Below are positions 13,701 through 28,700 of a stretch of 64,000 bases of DNA, piece after piece. The notes under the pieces are model-generated. The model did not search any database and was not told the origin of the DNA. It worked only from the letters and a program-made list of their open reading frames with translations. This DNA comes from Castor canadensis (taxonomy: Eukaryota; Chordata; Mammalia; Rodentia; Castoridae). The translations under genes were made by a program, and so were the position numbers. The stretch lies in contig NC_133402.1 in the NCBI RefSeq assembly GCF_047511655.1, forward strand, positions 62,438,951 to 62,502,950, given 5' to 3'. Within the stretch, counting starts at the first letter, position 1, and every line of letters starts with the position of its first letter.

Positions 13701-16700
13701 ATGAGTGGAAGACATGACATAAATCCAAACGTAAACAGGCTGTGGTAAGTGCTATCAGAAAACAATCACAACAATGTGACACAGAAGAAACTGGATGAGT
13801 GACTTTAGATCTGGAGATCAGGAAACTCTAAGATACAAATAATGAGAAGGATCCAGGAAAAATTATTCCAAGTAGAGACCATCTAGAGCAAAGGCTGTGA
13901 AGCAGAAAAAGCCTCACATAATTAAGAAACACAAAGAAATCAGTGCTAAAAGCAAGGGTGAAAGGAAAAGAGTCATACAAGACAAGTGGCAAGGTAGGCA
14001 GATCACTTCTTCTAAGAGCAACGAAAACCACAGAAGAAATTTAAGCCACAGAGTGGTATCAGTTTGTAACGAATACTCCAAATACTGTGGAAATAATTGG
14101 TTATAGAAAGGGAGGAATGAAAGGAGAGAACAGCCGGGAAGCGTTTGTACTTCTAGAAAAAGATAGTGACTGCTTGGGAGAGGATAGTAGCAGCAGAAAG
14201 GGAAAGATAAATTTTGGCAGTAGGATTTGCCTATAGTTTGATTAAAGATGAAGGAAACACAGGCTTATGAATGCTTCTCAGGTTTTAAATGAAGCAAGTG
14301 GGTAGACAGTGGAACAAAGTCCCATTTTCTGAGGCCTGGAAGACAGGAGAGAAACAGGTCAGGAAGGGAAAATGAAGACTTCTTTTGGGGTGAAGCTCAA
14401 TGGTAGAGTGCTTGCCTGGTACGCACAAGGCCCAATGCCCTGGACTCAATCCCTAGCAGGGAAAACAAAAAAAAGGTTTCTTTTTTTTTCCCTCTCTCTG
14501 GTGTTGGGAATTGAATTTGGGACATCATACAAACTAACCATAAGCTCTGCCACATGCTATATTCCTACTTAAGCTGTATCCCTAGTTGAAAATAAAGATT
14601 TCTAATACACATTAGATGCTCATAATACAGGTGAGTAGAAATGATAAAAGGAAGCTGTACACTTGCTGCTTGCCATCATCTCTCACCCCCAGGTCCATTT
14701 TCTGCCCTGCTCTGTATTGTAGGGCTAGCTAGACAGCATCTCTTAGGATCCCTTGCCCTCTGGCATCCCAGGGAATTCTGTCAACAGGAAGCACCATTAG
14801 GAGAATGGAGAAGAGGGGAGAGAGCATGGCATTTATACTTCTGCTACTGCTGTGCTTTGAGGTGTTCTAACCCTCCCTTCCACAAGAGCATCCTCTCTCA
14901 CTGTTCTACCTCTCAACCAGGCTCTAATAATATTATTTCGTCCCCATCCCAAGACTAAAGGGAACATTAAGTTGTCTGCTATTTACAGTTCCTGGATTCC
15001 TTAATATTCTTTCTTGGCTCCTGCAGCCTTGAACATGATGTTGGAAATAGCCCCTTCATTACATTATTTTCACTAAGACACCTTGTGCATACTCTGTTTC
15101 CTACCGGCACCTAACCTATGTAAACCCCAAGTCTAAAGTCCACAGGGAGTCTGGACTGAAATTTCAAGTATGAAATCATCAAAGTATATTAAAGGAATTG
15201 AATGGAGGTCATTTAAAGTCAGAGTGGTGACAGGGAAAAACAGGAGGCACACAATCCTACATCACTTTAATATTAAAGAATAAAGCAGACTTAGTGCAAG
15301 GACAGAGCAAGAAGGTAGACACGGACACAAAAAGTAAACCAAGACAATGTAGTATTATAGAGGTGCCACACAGGAAAGGCAGCAATTGTGGGGACTGCTG
15401 CTGAAAGACTGAGTAAGACGTGAGCAGAGAGGCTGCCACTGAATTTAACAGACCTGACCTTGACAAAGAATTTCAGCAGGATGGTGAGAACAGAGCCAAG
15501 CAAGAATGGGTTCATTTAATGGGAAATGAGAAAACAGATACAAATCTCTTTGGAGATATTTTCTTGATACTCCTACTTTTTTAAAGGAATGAGGGCAATT
15601 TAAAAAAATGGCAAGGGCTGAGGGCACGGCTCATGAGTTACTGTCTTCTAGCAAGCAGCAGGCCCTGAAACCCCAGTATTGTCAAAGAAAGACACTGTTT
15701 CAGAAAGCCAAGAATGTTACAGACAAAAAAAGAAGGCTGAGGATTTATATATTTTTTTAGATAAAGAAATAAAATAGCAGTGATTGCATATATAAACTTA
15801 GGAAAAATAAAAAAGGAATAACATAGCCATCTAGCTTCTCTTAAATCCAACAGTGGGTTGAAGTACAGTTAGAACTGATTAATTTGCTTTTGTCAAGGAA
15901 GAGGCTGATGGGGCTGGGGAGGGAGGGTAAAAGGAAAGCTATAAACATGCTAATATATAGTTTAAAAATAGTGAAGAAAAATAAACTTGCTTTACTTAGT
16001 GAAAAAAATAAAGTCTTCAAAATCACTTGGAAACCAGTTTTCAAAGTTTAACATTCTGTGACCACCTTTTGTGATCATGCATCTTAAATCAACTTTTTTA
16101 AAACAAAAATCCAAACTAAAAATTTAAAGAAATATCTAACAGTTGGAAAATGCAAAAAAAAAAGAAAAGCTTCTTCAATTTCATATAAACTATAAAAAAG
16201 GAGGAAAACAAACAAACAACAAACCTGCCACCTAACACATTCCTTACCATCAGTTCCGGGGACGTGATGTCTCTCGGGCCCTGGTACGGATCGTCGCTGG
16301 AGGCAAAGGAGGCTAGTATTGCCAGACCATTGAAGACCTGCTGATAGTGTGCTCCTATGCGTAACAGGAGTTCATTGTGCAGGCCCTGGAAGTCCTGTCT
16401 CAACAGGCTCCCCAGCTCAATCTCTGTTTCATTCTAACTCAAGACATTAAACAAACAAACAGTTTTTTTCTTCATACTAACATCCGGAAAATAATTGGGT
16501 ATTGATTTTAACATGCTATCAGGAGCTGTAGATCAGGTGACATGACCTGCTAATGAACTAAGAAAAGGCACTGGAAAAGAATTCTAATCTTGTTCTCTTC
16601 TAGTAGGTCCACCATGAGTTACATGTAATAAAGAGAGAAAGTTCTAGCTTTGTCTAAGGTCTTATTATCATCAACTCAAATTTACAGGAGGTTTATAGCT

Positions 16701-19700
16701 TGGAGCAGTTTTTCTGGTCAGATGTTGGAGTTAAAATTCAAACATCTGTCACTTATCAGTTGTGCTTTGACTCAGACAAGGCACCCACCCTGACCTCCCT
16801 CTGCCTTAGTTTCTCATCTATAAAATAAAGAGTAATATGGTGTAAGCACCCCTAATTCAAAAATACAAAATGTCCCCAGATCCAAAATTTTCTGAGCACT
16901 GTCACGGTGCCACAAATGGAAAATTCCACACCTGATATCATATGATGGGTAAAAGTCAAAATGCAAGCATAGCCAGGTATGATGGCTCATGCCTATAATC
17001 CCAGCTACTGGGGAGGCAGAAGGAGAAGATCTCACGATCAGGAATGTTCAAGGCCAGCCTGGGCACAGTTCATGTGACCCAATCGCAAAAATGGCTAGCG
17101 GAATAGGTCAAGTGGTAGAGAGATTGCCTAGCATGTGTGAGTCCCTGGGTTCAATTACCAGTACTGAAAAAAACATATATGTACGAATGCTAAAAACATT
17201 GAATGAAATTGTTTTCAGGTTGTGTTTAAGGTGTACATGAAACAAATTAATTCCTTGTTTAGACTTTGGTCCCACCCCAAGATTTCTCATTATGTACTTG
17301 CAAATATTTCAAAGTTCAAAAGAATCTGAAAGGTGGTCCCAAGCATTTGGTTAAAGAACCCTCAGTCTGTAGTACCTTTATCTCATTGAGTAACTGAGAA
17401 TTAAGCAAAATGGTCCATGTAGTATTGTGGCTATAACTGTTTCTGCCATGTGATGTGTACTCGACAAATGTTTATTCTCTCTTTACCTCCACAATACACA
17501 GATTTACTTTTCAGGATAAATAAATACAATCAATATTTAATAATTCTCTTATGGAAAGAGATCTGCTGCTGTCCTATTATAAAAAGAGAAATAATATCAG
17601 AGAAAACGATAAAGTTATATGTGTATTTCTAACAGGTTTTTCTGTTCCCACATAGTCTCCTGTTCTCAAAGACACTTGTTAAAATGACACCAAAAAAGAA
17701 GCACGAGTTAAAAATTTAAATTTAAAAACTATCTAGAAACTGGGTCAAATTATAATCAGAGTACCAAGTAACTTAAGTAAACACAGATGTTATTATACTC
17801 CATTTGAAGACGGTTGTTTTGTTCTGTAATATTTAATTACTTGTAGATCATCAGCCAACTTATAGCTCCAACCAATCAAAAATAGTAAAATGAAATTTAG
17901 CTTAGAACCTCATCCATGAAAGTATGACCATCCCAACCCATTAAGGTGAAATGTCAATGAAAATATCAAAAGAATAATTCTTGCCAGGGGCTGGTGTAAT
18001 CCTAGCTACTCAGGAGGCAGCAGTCAGGAAGATTGTGGTTTGAAGCCAGACCCAGGAAAACAATTCATGAGACTATATCTTGAAAAAAACCCATCACAAA
18101 AAAGCGTTAGTTGAGTAGCTCAAGATGAAGGCTCTGAGTGCGAACCCGAGTACCACAAAAAAAAAAAAATTCTTTTTAACATCTTCCTAGGACAAATATT
18201 ATTTAACATGACAATATTTAAACATATTCTCCTAGGATAGACTATAAATAACCCTCCTCCTGATAGGTTTCCTATGTTTCCTACAATGCTAATTTAAACA
18301 AAAGAACAAAACACAATGGGCCAGGACGTAGCTTAGTGGTAGAGTGCTTGCCTGGAATGCAGGAGGCCCTGGGTTCAATCCAAAGCACCACAAAAGACAA
18401 ATAATAATAATAATAATAATAAGATCATAATACAAATACTCGATTACCTTCAGATAATGAAGAGCACGTTCTAATTCATCTTTGGAACAGGAGCACACCA
18501 AGTGAGAAAAAATATACTTGAAGTTATTTATTAAGATTTCTCTACGGTTGACATTTAATTGCTTTCCCAAGGTTCGGATGAGAGCAGAGGCTGCGGGGCT
18601 CGCTTTGGCAGCAAGGTCGGGCAGGAGAACTTGTAAAGTCCTCTGAAAAAGAATGCAGTAATTACCCAAAGCCTACATATGTCTGGGTGATAAAACATTC
18701 AGATGAGTGACGTACAAAAATAGTTGTAACTGCCACACAAATTTGGCCTCCTGTGGCGTGCATTTGCACTTAAGAGTTACCACTGATGACTTGGCTGAAG
18801 CTCAGTGAGCATCTCCCATGATTCAGGCACTGCAAACGTAGCAATGGACAAAGCAAGACGGTGCCTCTGGCACAGAGCTATGTTGTAAACGTGGAGAAAT
18901 ATGCAATAGACAAGCAAATGCAAACATCACTTCTCAAGAGTATGTGTTAAAATACACAAACACTCTACAGTAAAGGTCCTAAGGCTAATAGACTCTTTAA
19001 ATTAACTTGTATTTGAGACTGAGCAAGAGTAAGCATGGATGCAAATTTAAAGACTTTGTTAGATTAAAGCACTGATGCTGCGACATTAAAGGGAAGCTTT
19101 AAACACATCCAACACTGCAACAGATCTACTTTCATTTTGATTCATTTCCTTTAAGATCTTGTTCATAAAATACATACAAAATCTACTCATTCTACACATA
19201 CCTAATGATCACTTACCACACACCGCTTACTACTCTAAGCCCTGGAGACGTGACGCTGAACAAGAGCCATGCTCTGCCTTCTGAGGCACATCTCACTTGT
19301 GTTTTGCCTTTCAAACTCTACAAGACCGTGGAATATTATGATGTATCTTCTACATACTCATCATAATTATTATGCTAAAGTGGTTACATAATATCCTATG
19401 ACCTAATTAGACATTTAATTTCTTCTCAGGGTTTTGTTTTTGTTCTGCTATGTGGATGATGCTGCAATAAACATCTGTGCTTTCTGGTTCCCAGCTTGGA
19501 ACTAATGAATAGAAAGGTCTGACTATCTCTGTGACCCTTACCATTCATGTTTCCTCCCGGTGCGTGACTAACTTAGAAGCCATTTAAGTTTGTTAAAATA
19601 GAATAATACTGTAGGGGAAAATTCATTATGAACTGTGATTATAATTTATAAATTAAGAGGAGTAATAAATATTGCTTTTGGGAAAAGAGATAATCCAGCC

Positions 19701-22700
19701 CATCATCTCTTAAACCCCAACTCCAGTGAAGTTCAAAGACATCCCAAAGCACTCCATACGGCCTGTCACTGTAGTGACACACCTCAGTATAGCTTAGACC
19801 GCTGGTTTGCTATGTATTATTCCAGCTCCTTAAGGGTAGAAAACATATTAGTCTTTGAATTATCAATGGAACCAATCACAGCACTAAACATATAAAGACT
19901 CAAATAGTTAACAGAATTAATTTGCAGCGCTAACCCTATAGAACAATAGGTTTAAATCAACATGAACTTAAGTTTCACAGTGTAATAATTTCATATCAAA
20001 GTAAGAAAAAAAATGTAAATTTGAAAATGAGGGTCCACATAGTCTTCACTGTACTTAAATTTTCTTTAAAAAAAGAAAAAAATTCCACCTAGGATGGGAT
20101 GAATAAAATCCTGAATTGAAAAGCTCAAGTAAATCGGCTATGCACTGTGACTTACAGTAAGGAAGCGATTGAGGTCGGGGAAGTCAAAAACGTTGGCAAT
20201 CTCAGACAAGGTGTTCAGAGCCACTTCTCTCTGGTGAGTTACATCTTGTTTCCGCATCTCGGCATTCTGGAAAGGAGTGCCTGGGAGTGCTGACATCTGA
20301 CTGGAGTGGAGGGATTCCACCAAAAACTAAAGCAGAAACAATCTGATTACTTCTCACACAAGGAAGAAATTAAACTAATACTTTTAAAGCTAACAGAAAG
20401 GACGATATCGAACAATTCTTACAACCACCTTAGTTAGGTAGATGATGTCATCACTTCTCCTTCACAGATTAAGTAATCAGGCTTAATTCAGAAACTTTAC
20501 TACCATGCTGAGGAGCTCACCACAAATATGCAGGGGAACCAGCATGCTCGCAGGGCCTAACCTTTCAGCCGTAACTGAATATACCATTCTGAAGTGGCGT
20601 CCCTGTAAAGCCAGGGCATGTAGAGTTTATCATCGCTGAAAAGGCTAAGAAGTAAAAGCATCTCCCTAAAGATTAATAACAGAGTGTAGTAATTCAATAG
20701 TATTATGGATTTTCCATTTATAATTTATATCTTCAGACCAATATGCTAAAATACAAATGGCACCATTTTAGTTCTCTTAAATAAACTAAATGCATCATTT
20801 TAAAAACTATCTTTTAAACAGGCAAAATAAAACATACACACATGGTTTTTTGTTTTTGTCTTTTTTTTTTGAGCTAGGGTCAGTCTTACTACATTGCTCA
20901 GGCTGGCCAGAGCATTCCTGGCTCAAGTGATCCTCCCAGCTCAGTCTTCCAAGTAGCTGGGACTACAGTAATACACCACTGGGCCTGGCTTTTTCTTTTT
21001 TAAAACTCTTGCAAAGTACTGCTATTGCCTATAGTCAAGATGAACGCTCACTCACCTGACAGATGGGTTTCTTATATTGACTGAAAAAACTTTGCAGTTT
21101 TACACTTTTAGCTGCAACCAGAGCTCGAATTTCTGTGTACGCTGCTCCAGAGACAGATGCCGACTTTGACAACAGACAGTGCAGTAAGTGCAAGAGTGCA
21201 AAAGGAACCAAGTCCCCTTTTGCTGCCCTAAAAATGAAACACACCACATATAAACTAAATCAGTGTCTCAGAAACTAACGCAAATCCACATATAAACAAA
21301 TGCTGAATCACGCTGTACCACAATATACACATGTCATGGTACCATTTCTTTTTTCTTCTTTACTGCAGTGCTGGTTATGAACCCAGAGCCTCACACACAC
21401 TAGGTGAGTGCTCCATCCCCAGCCCTGAGCATCTGTAATGTCAGGCGAATAAACGAGGACAATGACCACACTAAGTTAGGAAGAATATAAATGCTGCTGG
21501 GCGTACCTTCCGATATCCCCTGTGGTTAGAATCAAGGTATCCTTCAGCTCATTATTCCTGGTTATCTGGGCATGTGTGTATGCTTCCTTCATTCTTAACA
21601 CAAAAAGCTACAACAATAAAATGAATTGGTTAAAGAATTTTGGAGGTTTTGGAAAACGCAAATGTCAGAAATAAAAACAACCAACCTCTTTTACAACTCC
21701 ATCTTCAGAGCCCAAGGAGCCCAACACATGCTTGATGTTTCCACTGAAAGCCACTCGCACAGCCTTGTCTGGATCTTCCATTAAATTCAGGAAAGCTCCA
21801 AGAACTGCTTGCACATCTGTTTCGTCTTCTTGAAAGTCAAGGTGCTTACAGAGATGCTGCAGATTGTCTAGGAATGCTGTAGAGGGAGAGTGTGAGTTAC
21901 CTAACTTGCCACAAACAAGCCTGAGCTGCCTTCTTTGTCAACACATAACTATTTCAATATGTACAGCACACAGAAATTTAGGGAATTAAAACAGAACTTA
22001 TAAATTTAAATTGCTTTATGCTTAATGAAAGTCATAAGTGATTTACATCTAAGGTAAATCCAGAATTTTTGTTGTTTTTTTTTTTTTAAATAGGGGCTTG
22101 CTCTATAGCCCAGGCTGATCTCAGCCTCCTGAGTGCTGGGATTACAGGTATACCCCACCATGACCAGTTTCCAGAACTTTTTAGTTTATAAAATAACTAG
22201 TTCTTTTTACATTTTGTAGATCATTATATATTATGAAGACAGATTTAGAAGCACATTTTGCTAATTCAAAAAACCTTGAACTAAGAGGGATCTTAGCCTT
22301 ACTGTGATCATTACAGGATTTAGGGGTTCCTAAAACCACTTATGGTGCATTGCTTTGAGAACAAGTTGTAATGTGCTACCTAAACCGATGGCTCTTCCAA
22401 GTATTTGCGCAAACCTTATGCTCCCAACAAATTCATATTTCAAAACCACTGGAAAGTGGCCAAAAAACACACAATATAGTCCACAGTTTGGCAAGGTTAT
22501 CTAACTATATGAAGTTCTGTAGGTCCAAGGTGGTGAGAGGACACATCAAGGAGGCCCACTGGTTTCACTAAATAAGATACAGAATACTAACCTACAATAT
22601 TAAACTAAAGTCATCAGCTACCCCCCAATGGGTGTCAAATCATAAGGGTATTTAAATCAACTCCAAAAACCAGTTCTCTTCTTGGTTCTGTGATAAAGTG

Positions 22701-25700
22701 TAATATCAGTCATTCCATTTATGAACTTGGCAGTCATTTCTGAGCTCTGCATCTATCAAGACTATAATCAGCTATAATTAAGGCTTTAGGCTAATTCTAT
22801 CACTGATTTGGAAAACAGAGCTTCAGTGGGCTTTAAAATATAAAGTAAATCATAACCACTCACCAAGCTTTACTGGACTAGATGTTTTCTTTTTCAATAG
22901 GAAAAGAAATGGCTTGCAAACAGAAGCTTTTAGTCGAGAAGATGAGCAATGGTGTTGAGAAGTGGCTTTCAGATTCTTACAGAAGAGGTCCACATGTCCG
23001 TGTTCAAAGAAAGGTTCTACTAAAGAACTTGTCAGATAAAACATGCCATGAAGAGTACAGACAAGCTGGCCAAGTATAGAAGCAAATTCTTTCTGGACGA
23101 CATCAGAATCATCTTTGACTTTATCTCTGGGAATAAAAGGAAAAGTACTAAACTTCTCGCTTAATAATTTAGGTTAGACTTGTTTAATTTGGAACAAAAG
23201 CACTGAAAAGACAAGCTTAGAAGGAAAACAATTAATTCCAAAACTAAAAGCAGTATTTACTTTTCATATTTAGTAATAAACATAGCTAGAGAAGTATGAT
23301 CTTCCAGTCAGGTGACACATTCAATGCAATCTTCATACGTACATAAGCATCTTGGGAACTCTGGAACAGGAATTCTGCTGCTGCAGTAAGATCAAAAACC
23401 CATTCACACAACTCGCCCGGACTAGTTCATGGGGGCTCTGCAGGGCCCAGGTGTAGACTGTGGTTCTCCACTCAAGACACGTCTCTCTTGGGAGCAGAGT
23501 GAGAAGAAACACACACCGCGACTGGGCCTGTGGTGCTGAAAAGAGTGCCTATTAAATGAGATTTCAAACAGTGATAACTTTCCATGTACATGCACATACA
23601 TACATGTGTGCTGTGAAGTCAAATAACATGATATCTACCTTAAGGAAATCTTTTCAGAAAATAAAGTAAGAACATTGAAAAAGGTCTATGCACAACCTTA
23701 GTAAGTAATTAGGGAAATACAAATAGAAAATCACATCCATCAAACAGTAAAAACTTAACATAGTGAGCTCTTCATTTTCCTAAGTAGCAAACGTTTTAAA
23801 GTCTGGTGAGGCCCACAGTGGTCCCCATCAGACTTTAAACAGCATCGTCCCTCGCACTCTGGTAACAGGAGCATAAACTGGTGCATCTTTGGAGAACACA
23901 TGCACCTTGTTACCTAGGGAGCGAACTAAACTTTGAATGCTTCTCAGACTTTACTACACACGAATGGAGACTGTGAATCAGTAGTTCCGGGTGGACTGTA
24001 AGATTCTCTATTTCTAACAAGTTCCCAAATGATGGTGAGAGGTGGTCTACAAACCACACTTGGAACAGCAAGGCCTTGGAGAGGCTTACAGAGTTATTTA
24101 TAAAAAGATACTCTGAAATTTTGAGTGCCTTCACCAACAGCTAGAAACGCTTGATTGCTTGTGAACAGGAGTGTTTACCCTGATAGTGTTTACCCTATAG
24201 TTGACTGCTATTCAGGAGTTTCAATAAAATATGGAGTTCCCTGTATCACCATGGATAGGTCCTATAAGTCCTATACAGACAGCATGGACCAACAAAATGC
24301 AAGTGGTAAAAAGGAAAACCATTTTATGTATTATTTAGAGATAAACACATATAGTAAAAGTAAGAAAACACTCTCCAGAATAGTAAACACCAAACTCAGA
24401 ACAGTAGCTCTCTCTTCAGAGAGGAAGAGGGTACACTGGAAATGGGAAGCCCAATCACAGGGCTGCCTTAGCTTTTCTTTTTTTCTTTTTTTTTTGAGAC
24501 GGCGTCTCAAGGCTGGCCTTAAACTCTGTCTTCCTGCCTTGGCCTCCCAACTGCTGGCAATACCACCACACTCAGCATGTACCACCACACTCAGCTCATT
24601 AGAACCCTAACGTTTTTATTTCTTAAAATGCGAAGTTGGTATAAGAGTGCTTGATGCATTATTCTCCATTCTTTTTTGTATGTATCAAATTTCACAAGTT
24701 TCTTAAACGAAGATAAAGATATTTACAGACACATTTTGACCTTTCCACAGAAAGAAAGGAAATAGGATATGGGGGCAGTATTCTGTTTGTCACTTTTGAC
24801 ATCTCTAACTCCTTGCTGAATTATGAAAATGTTCATTTTTTTTTTTAATTACTGAAAAATATAAATGACAAGCACTAGAAAGTCTAGAGATGGCTGGGTG
24901 CCAGTGGCTCACGCTTAGGATTCTAGCTACTTGGGAGGATCTCGGTTTGAGACCAGCCAGGGCAAACAGTTTATGAGACCCCCCCATCTCTAAAATAACC
25001 AAAGTGAAAATGGAGGTGTGGCTCAAGCAGGAGAGCACCTGCTTTGCAAGTGTGAAGCCCTGAGTTCAAACCCCAGTCCCACAAAAAAAAAAAAAAAAGA
25101 AAAGAAAAAGAAACTTTATATGTAACACAAATAAGTTAAAATAAAACAAAACAAAACAAAATACACATATAAGGCAATTTTGTGGCCACTTACAGTAGCT
25201 ATCTGAAACCCTCTGGCTTAATGTTAGAAGGTCAGCGGTGAATGTGGTCAGCTTTAAAGAGTCATCAGCAGAGTAGGGATAAATCCATGGCAGAGAGAGC
25301 ATGCCACACAAATCTTCTAGAACACCATCTTCAAATGAATTCTTCACTACAAACATACAACATGAAGTAAATCATACCTACTCTTTGGTCATATCTGTCT
25401 TGTTTTTAATAAAAATACAGACATTCAAGATATTCGAAACATCAGATGGAATTTCAATAAACGTTCAGTAAACAGGGGTTCTTAACAGAAAAGGCCATAA
25501 ACACTGTTGCTGTTTGTTGATGCTAAGGCTTGAACCCAGAGCCTCACACATGCTAAACACGCACTTTACCACTGAGCGATACCTCCCAACGACATGAGCG
25601 ATGCTCAGGTCTGTGACACCAAAGAAATCACCTGTGACTCAATCAGAATAGAATAGGCACCTATGCACTTCTTAGGAGAAGCAGCAGAGTATTCTACAGA

Positions 25701-28700
25701 TTCTCAAATCAAAATAGTTAAAAGTTATGAATAGGGGCTGGGGGTGTGACTCAAGCGTCAGAGCGCCTGCCTAGCAAGTACAAGGCCGAGTTCAAACCCA
25801 GTACCACCAATAAGAGAAAGGTTATGAATAAATTTCTAAATGAAGAATAGTAGAAATTGGGAACTCAGAAATTACTGACAAGCTTAATTAGTGAAATCAA
25901 GAAAAATCTGTGTATTGTAAACATCATGCATTTAAACTTCAGGCAGAAAAGCCTTGTACACTGATTAAGGTCATTCTGCCTACCGCTTACTGGTACTCAC
26001 CCTGCATGTAAATCAGAGCATCACAGATTTTCACCACAGTATCAATGACTACCTCCAGTTCAGGTTTCTCAACAGATTCCAGCAAACTCCTGCAGCTCTT
26101 CAGCACACTTGTGTAAAAATCCACAGGCATCCAAGTTATCACTACTGATGGCTGCTTCTTACCTTCACGTTCACTGTCCTTGAAATGATGGCTGCGATAA
26201 GTACATTTTTAAAAAGACATTGGGATGGAGATGAAGATTTTATACTCAAACAAAAGAAACTGCAGGTATAAAACTAACTATAGCCTTATATGTGCAAATC
26301 AATTAACGTCATTATTTTAATCTAAATCTCTTGATGTTGGCTTAAATCAGTCTTGTTTATGATCTGGAAATTAAAATGAATGTAGGATCCTTAACTGTGG
26401 CATCACCAGGCTTAAAAATGACAGAAGACATGTCTGTATAATTATTAACTGACTCAGTAAACCCTTTACAACAGGACAAGAGCAGACCTCAGACTAATCA
26501 AGTATTCCTTCAAATTATGTCACATTTCAAATTTAATGAAATCTGAATATAGTTTCTCTAAAATTTTACAACTTTGTATTGGCTAGTTAAAAGAGCCAGT
26601 CAGGATAAAAAAAATGATCATGAAAAACAAAACAAGAAATGCTGGTCTAAAATGTGGCATCAAGGCAGGGTACAGTGGCTCACACCTATAACCCCAGCTA
26701 CTTGAGGTGAAGCTAGAACTGCAGTTGCAGGCCAGCCCAGGCAAAAAGTTAGCAAGACCTCATCTCAAAGAACAAGCTGGGCATGGTGTTTCATATCTCT
26801 AATTCCAGCTATGCAGGACACAGAGGTAGGAGGATTACAGCCTGAGGCAGACCCCAGGCAAAAGTGCAAGATCGTACCTGAAAAAATTAAGCAAGGACTG
26901 GGGCATAGCTCAAGTGGTAGAGCACTTGCTTAATAAGCTCGAGGCCATGAGTTCAAACCCAGTACTGCTTAAAACAAAATGAAATGAAATCTAAACTGAA
27001 AACCGACCTCTTTCAAGTTCTAAATTCCTGGGCTTATCATGGAAGGGAGAAACAGAGCACAGTCAAAAGAACTTTTGACTTTTTTTTTTTTTTTGAGTTG
27101 TAACTAAGTATTTTTTGCTCCTTTTTAGTTATATCATCAATAAAATTAGTTTAAGCTTCAAACCAAAAAGAGCCTTCACTGCTCTAAAACTCGATTGCTA
27201 ATTTGCACAGTGGGCAGAGTATCATTTATCTCCAGGGTTGTAAAGACCAAGTAAGACAGACTCACTGCTTAGTGAGTTCCGTACACTCAGCAGAAGACAC
27301 ATTTCCCATCTACATCACTGAAAAGTTCCTGTTCTAAGTCACATGAATCAAGTGAATAACAAGGTCCCCCAAAAGAGTAAATGCAAATTCATTACACCAG
27401 GCCACTCAGAGGGCGGGTGCGTGGCGCAAGTGGTAGAGCACCTGCCTAGCAAGCACAGGCCACTCAGAAATACAGGAAGCTGTTTTACCCGGCCACATTT
27501 TCTTGAGAACAATGCATAATACACAGAGCGGTCAGTTGTAGGATGACGGCAAGTCCTTCCAGTGTCTTAGTGACGGGGCTTGATAGACTACATCCGAGGG
27601 ACAGCTGGAGAGATTCCACTTTCTGTCTCAGTGCACTCCATAATGTGCTCTTCTCGTTCATATCCACGTGTTTGACTCTGTGATTAATTGAAAGATATTA
27701 ATATTCAATAGGAATTTGGTTCAAACATAAAACATGGAGCTGGAGGTAGAGCTCAGTAGTAGGGCATGTGGTGAGCACATACAAAGCCCTGGGTTCAAAA
27801 TCCTGCACCACACACACACACACCCGCACACACACATGCACACACATTTAAAGCTATAGCTTATGTCATATCAACTACTATCTACACTGGCATAGATTTA
27901 AAACAAAAATTAAAACAATTTAGCTTGGTTGTAAAACAGCAATCCTTTGGCTGGATAAAAAAATAATTTGTTACCTTTTGAAAAATTGATGATAGATACA
28001 TAGTTTTAGAGATTTTTCAAGTACTAAAAGCTAAATTAAACAGATGTGTGAAAATATTCAAAGTAACTACATCTAGTCATGAACTGTTTTATACTACAAT
28101 AAACCACAAGAACTATTAAAACATTTTAAGCACACTTTTGGCTACATTTAGAAAGGTGGTCTTTGTGAATTTAAATCAGAGTACTTAATTAAAATGGACT
28201 TTTGAAGTGAATAAAATTTTGTGAAGTGACTGAAACTGAACAAGGTCATACTCTTCACACTGCTTCGATGCTCGTTTGGAAGAGTTCAGAGAGGAGCTGA
28301 GCCGACGCCTTTTGGGTGACACTCCATCACTAATGCTGCCGGCATTGTCCTGTTGACTCTGGCACTGAATCTCCTCGATGATTTCCATGCTCTCCATTTT
28401 CAAGGCTGCATAAAGTGGGCCCAACAAGTACTGAGAAAACAAAAATAATTTCAACAAGAGTCCAGGATGAACTAGTAAGGTAAACTACTTCAGAGACTCA
28501 TAAGGCAAACCAAACACCAGAGTTAATCTGTATTATTTCAGTGCATCCATCAATGGGTGTATAGTATTAGGAGGCTTAAGCAAACCCTATTACAGTCTGG
28601 TTTTCCCTCTATCAAAACACTATAAAGAAAAATTCTACGAGGGAATTACTAACTTTTTCATCCTACAAACTCAGCAAGATTTAGAAATAAACTGAAATGT

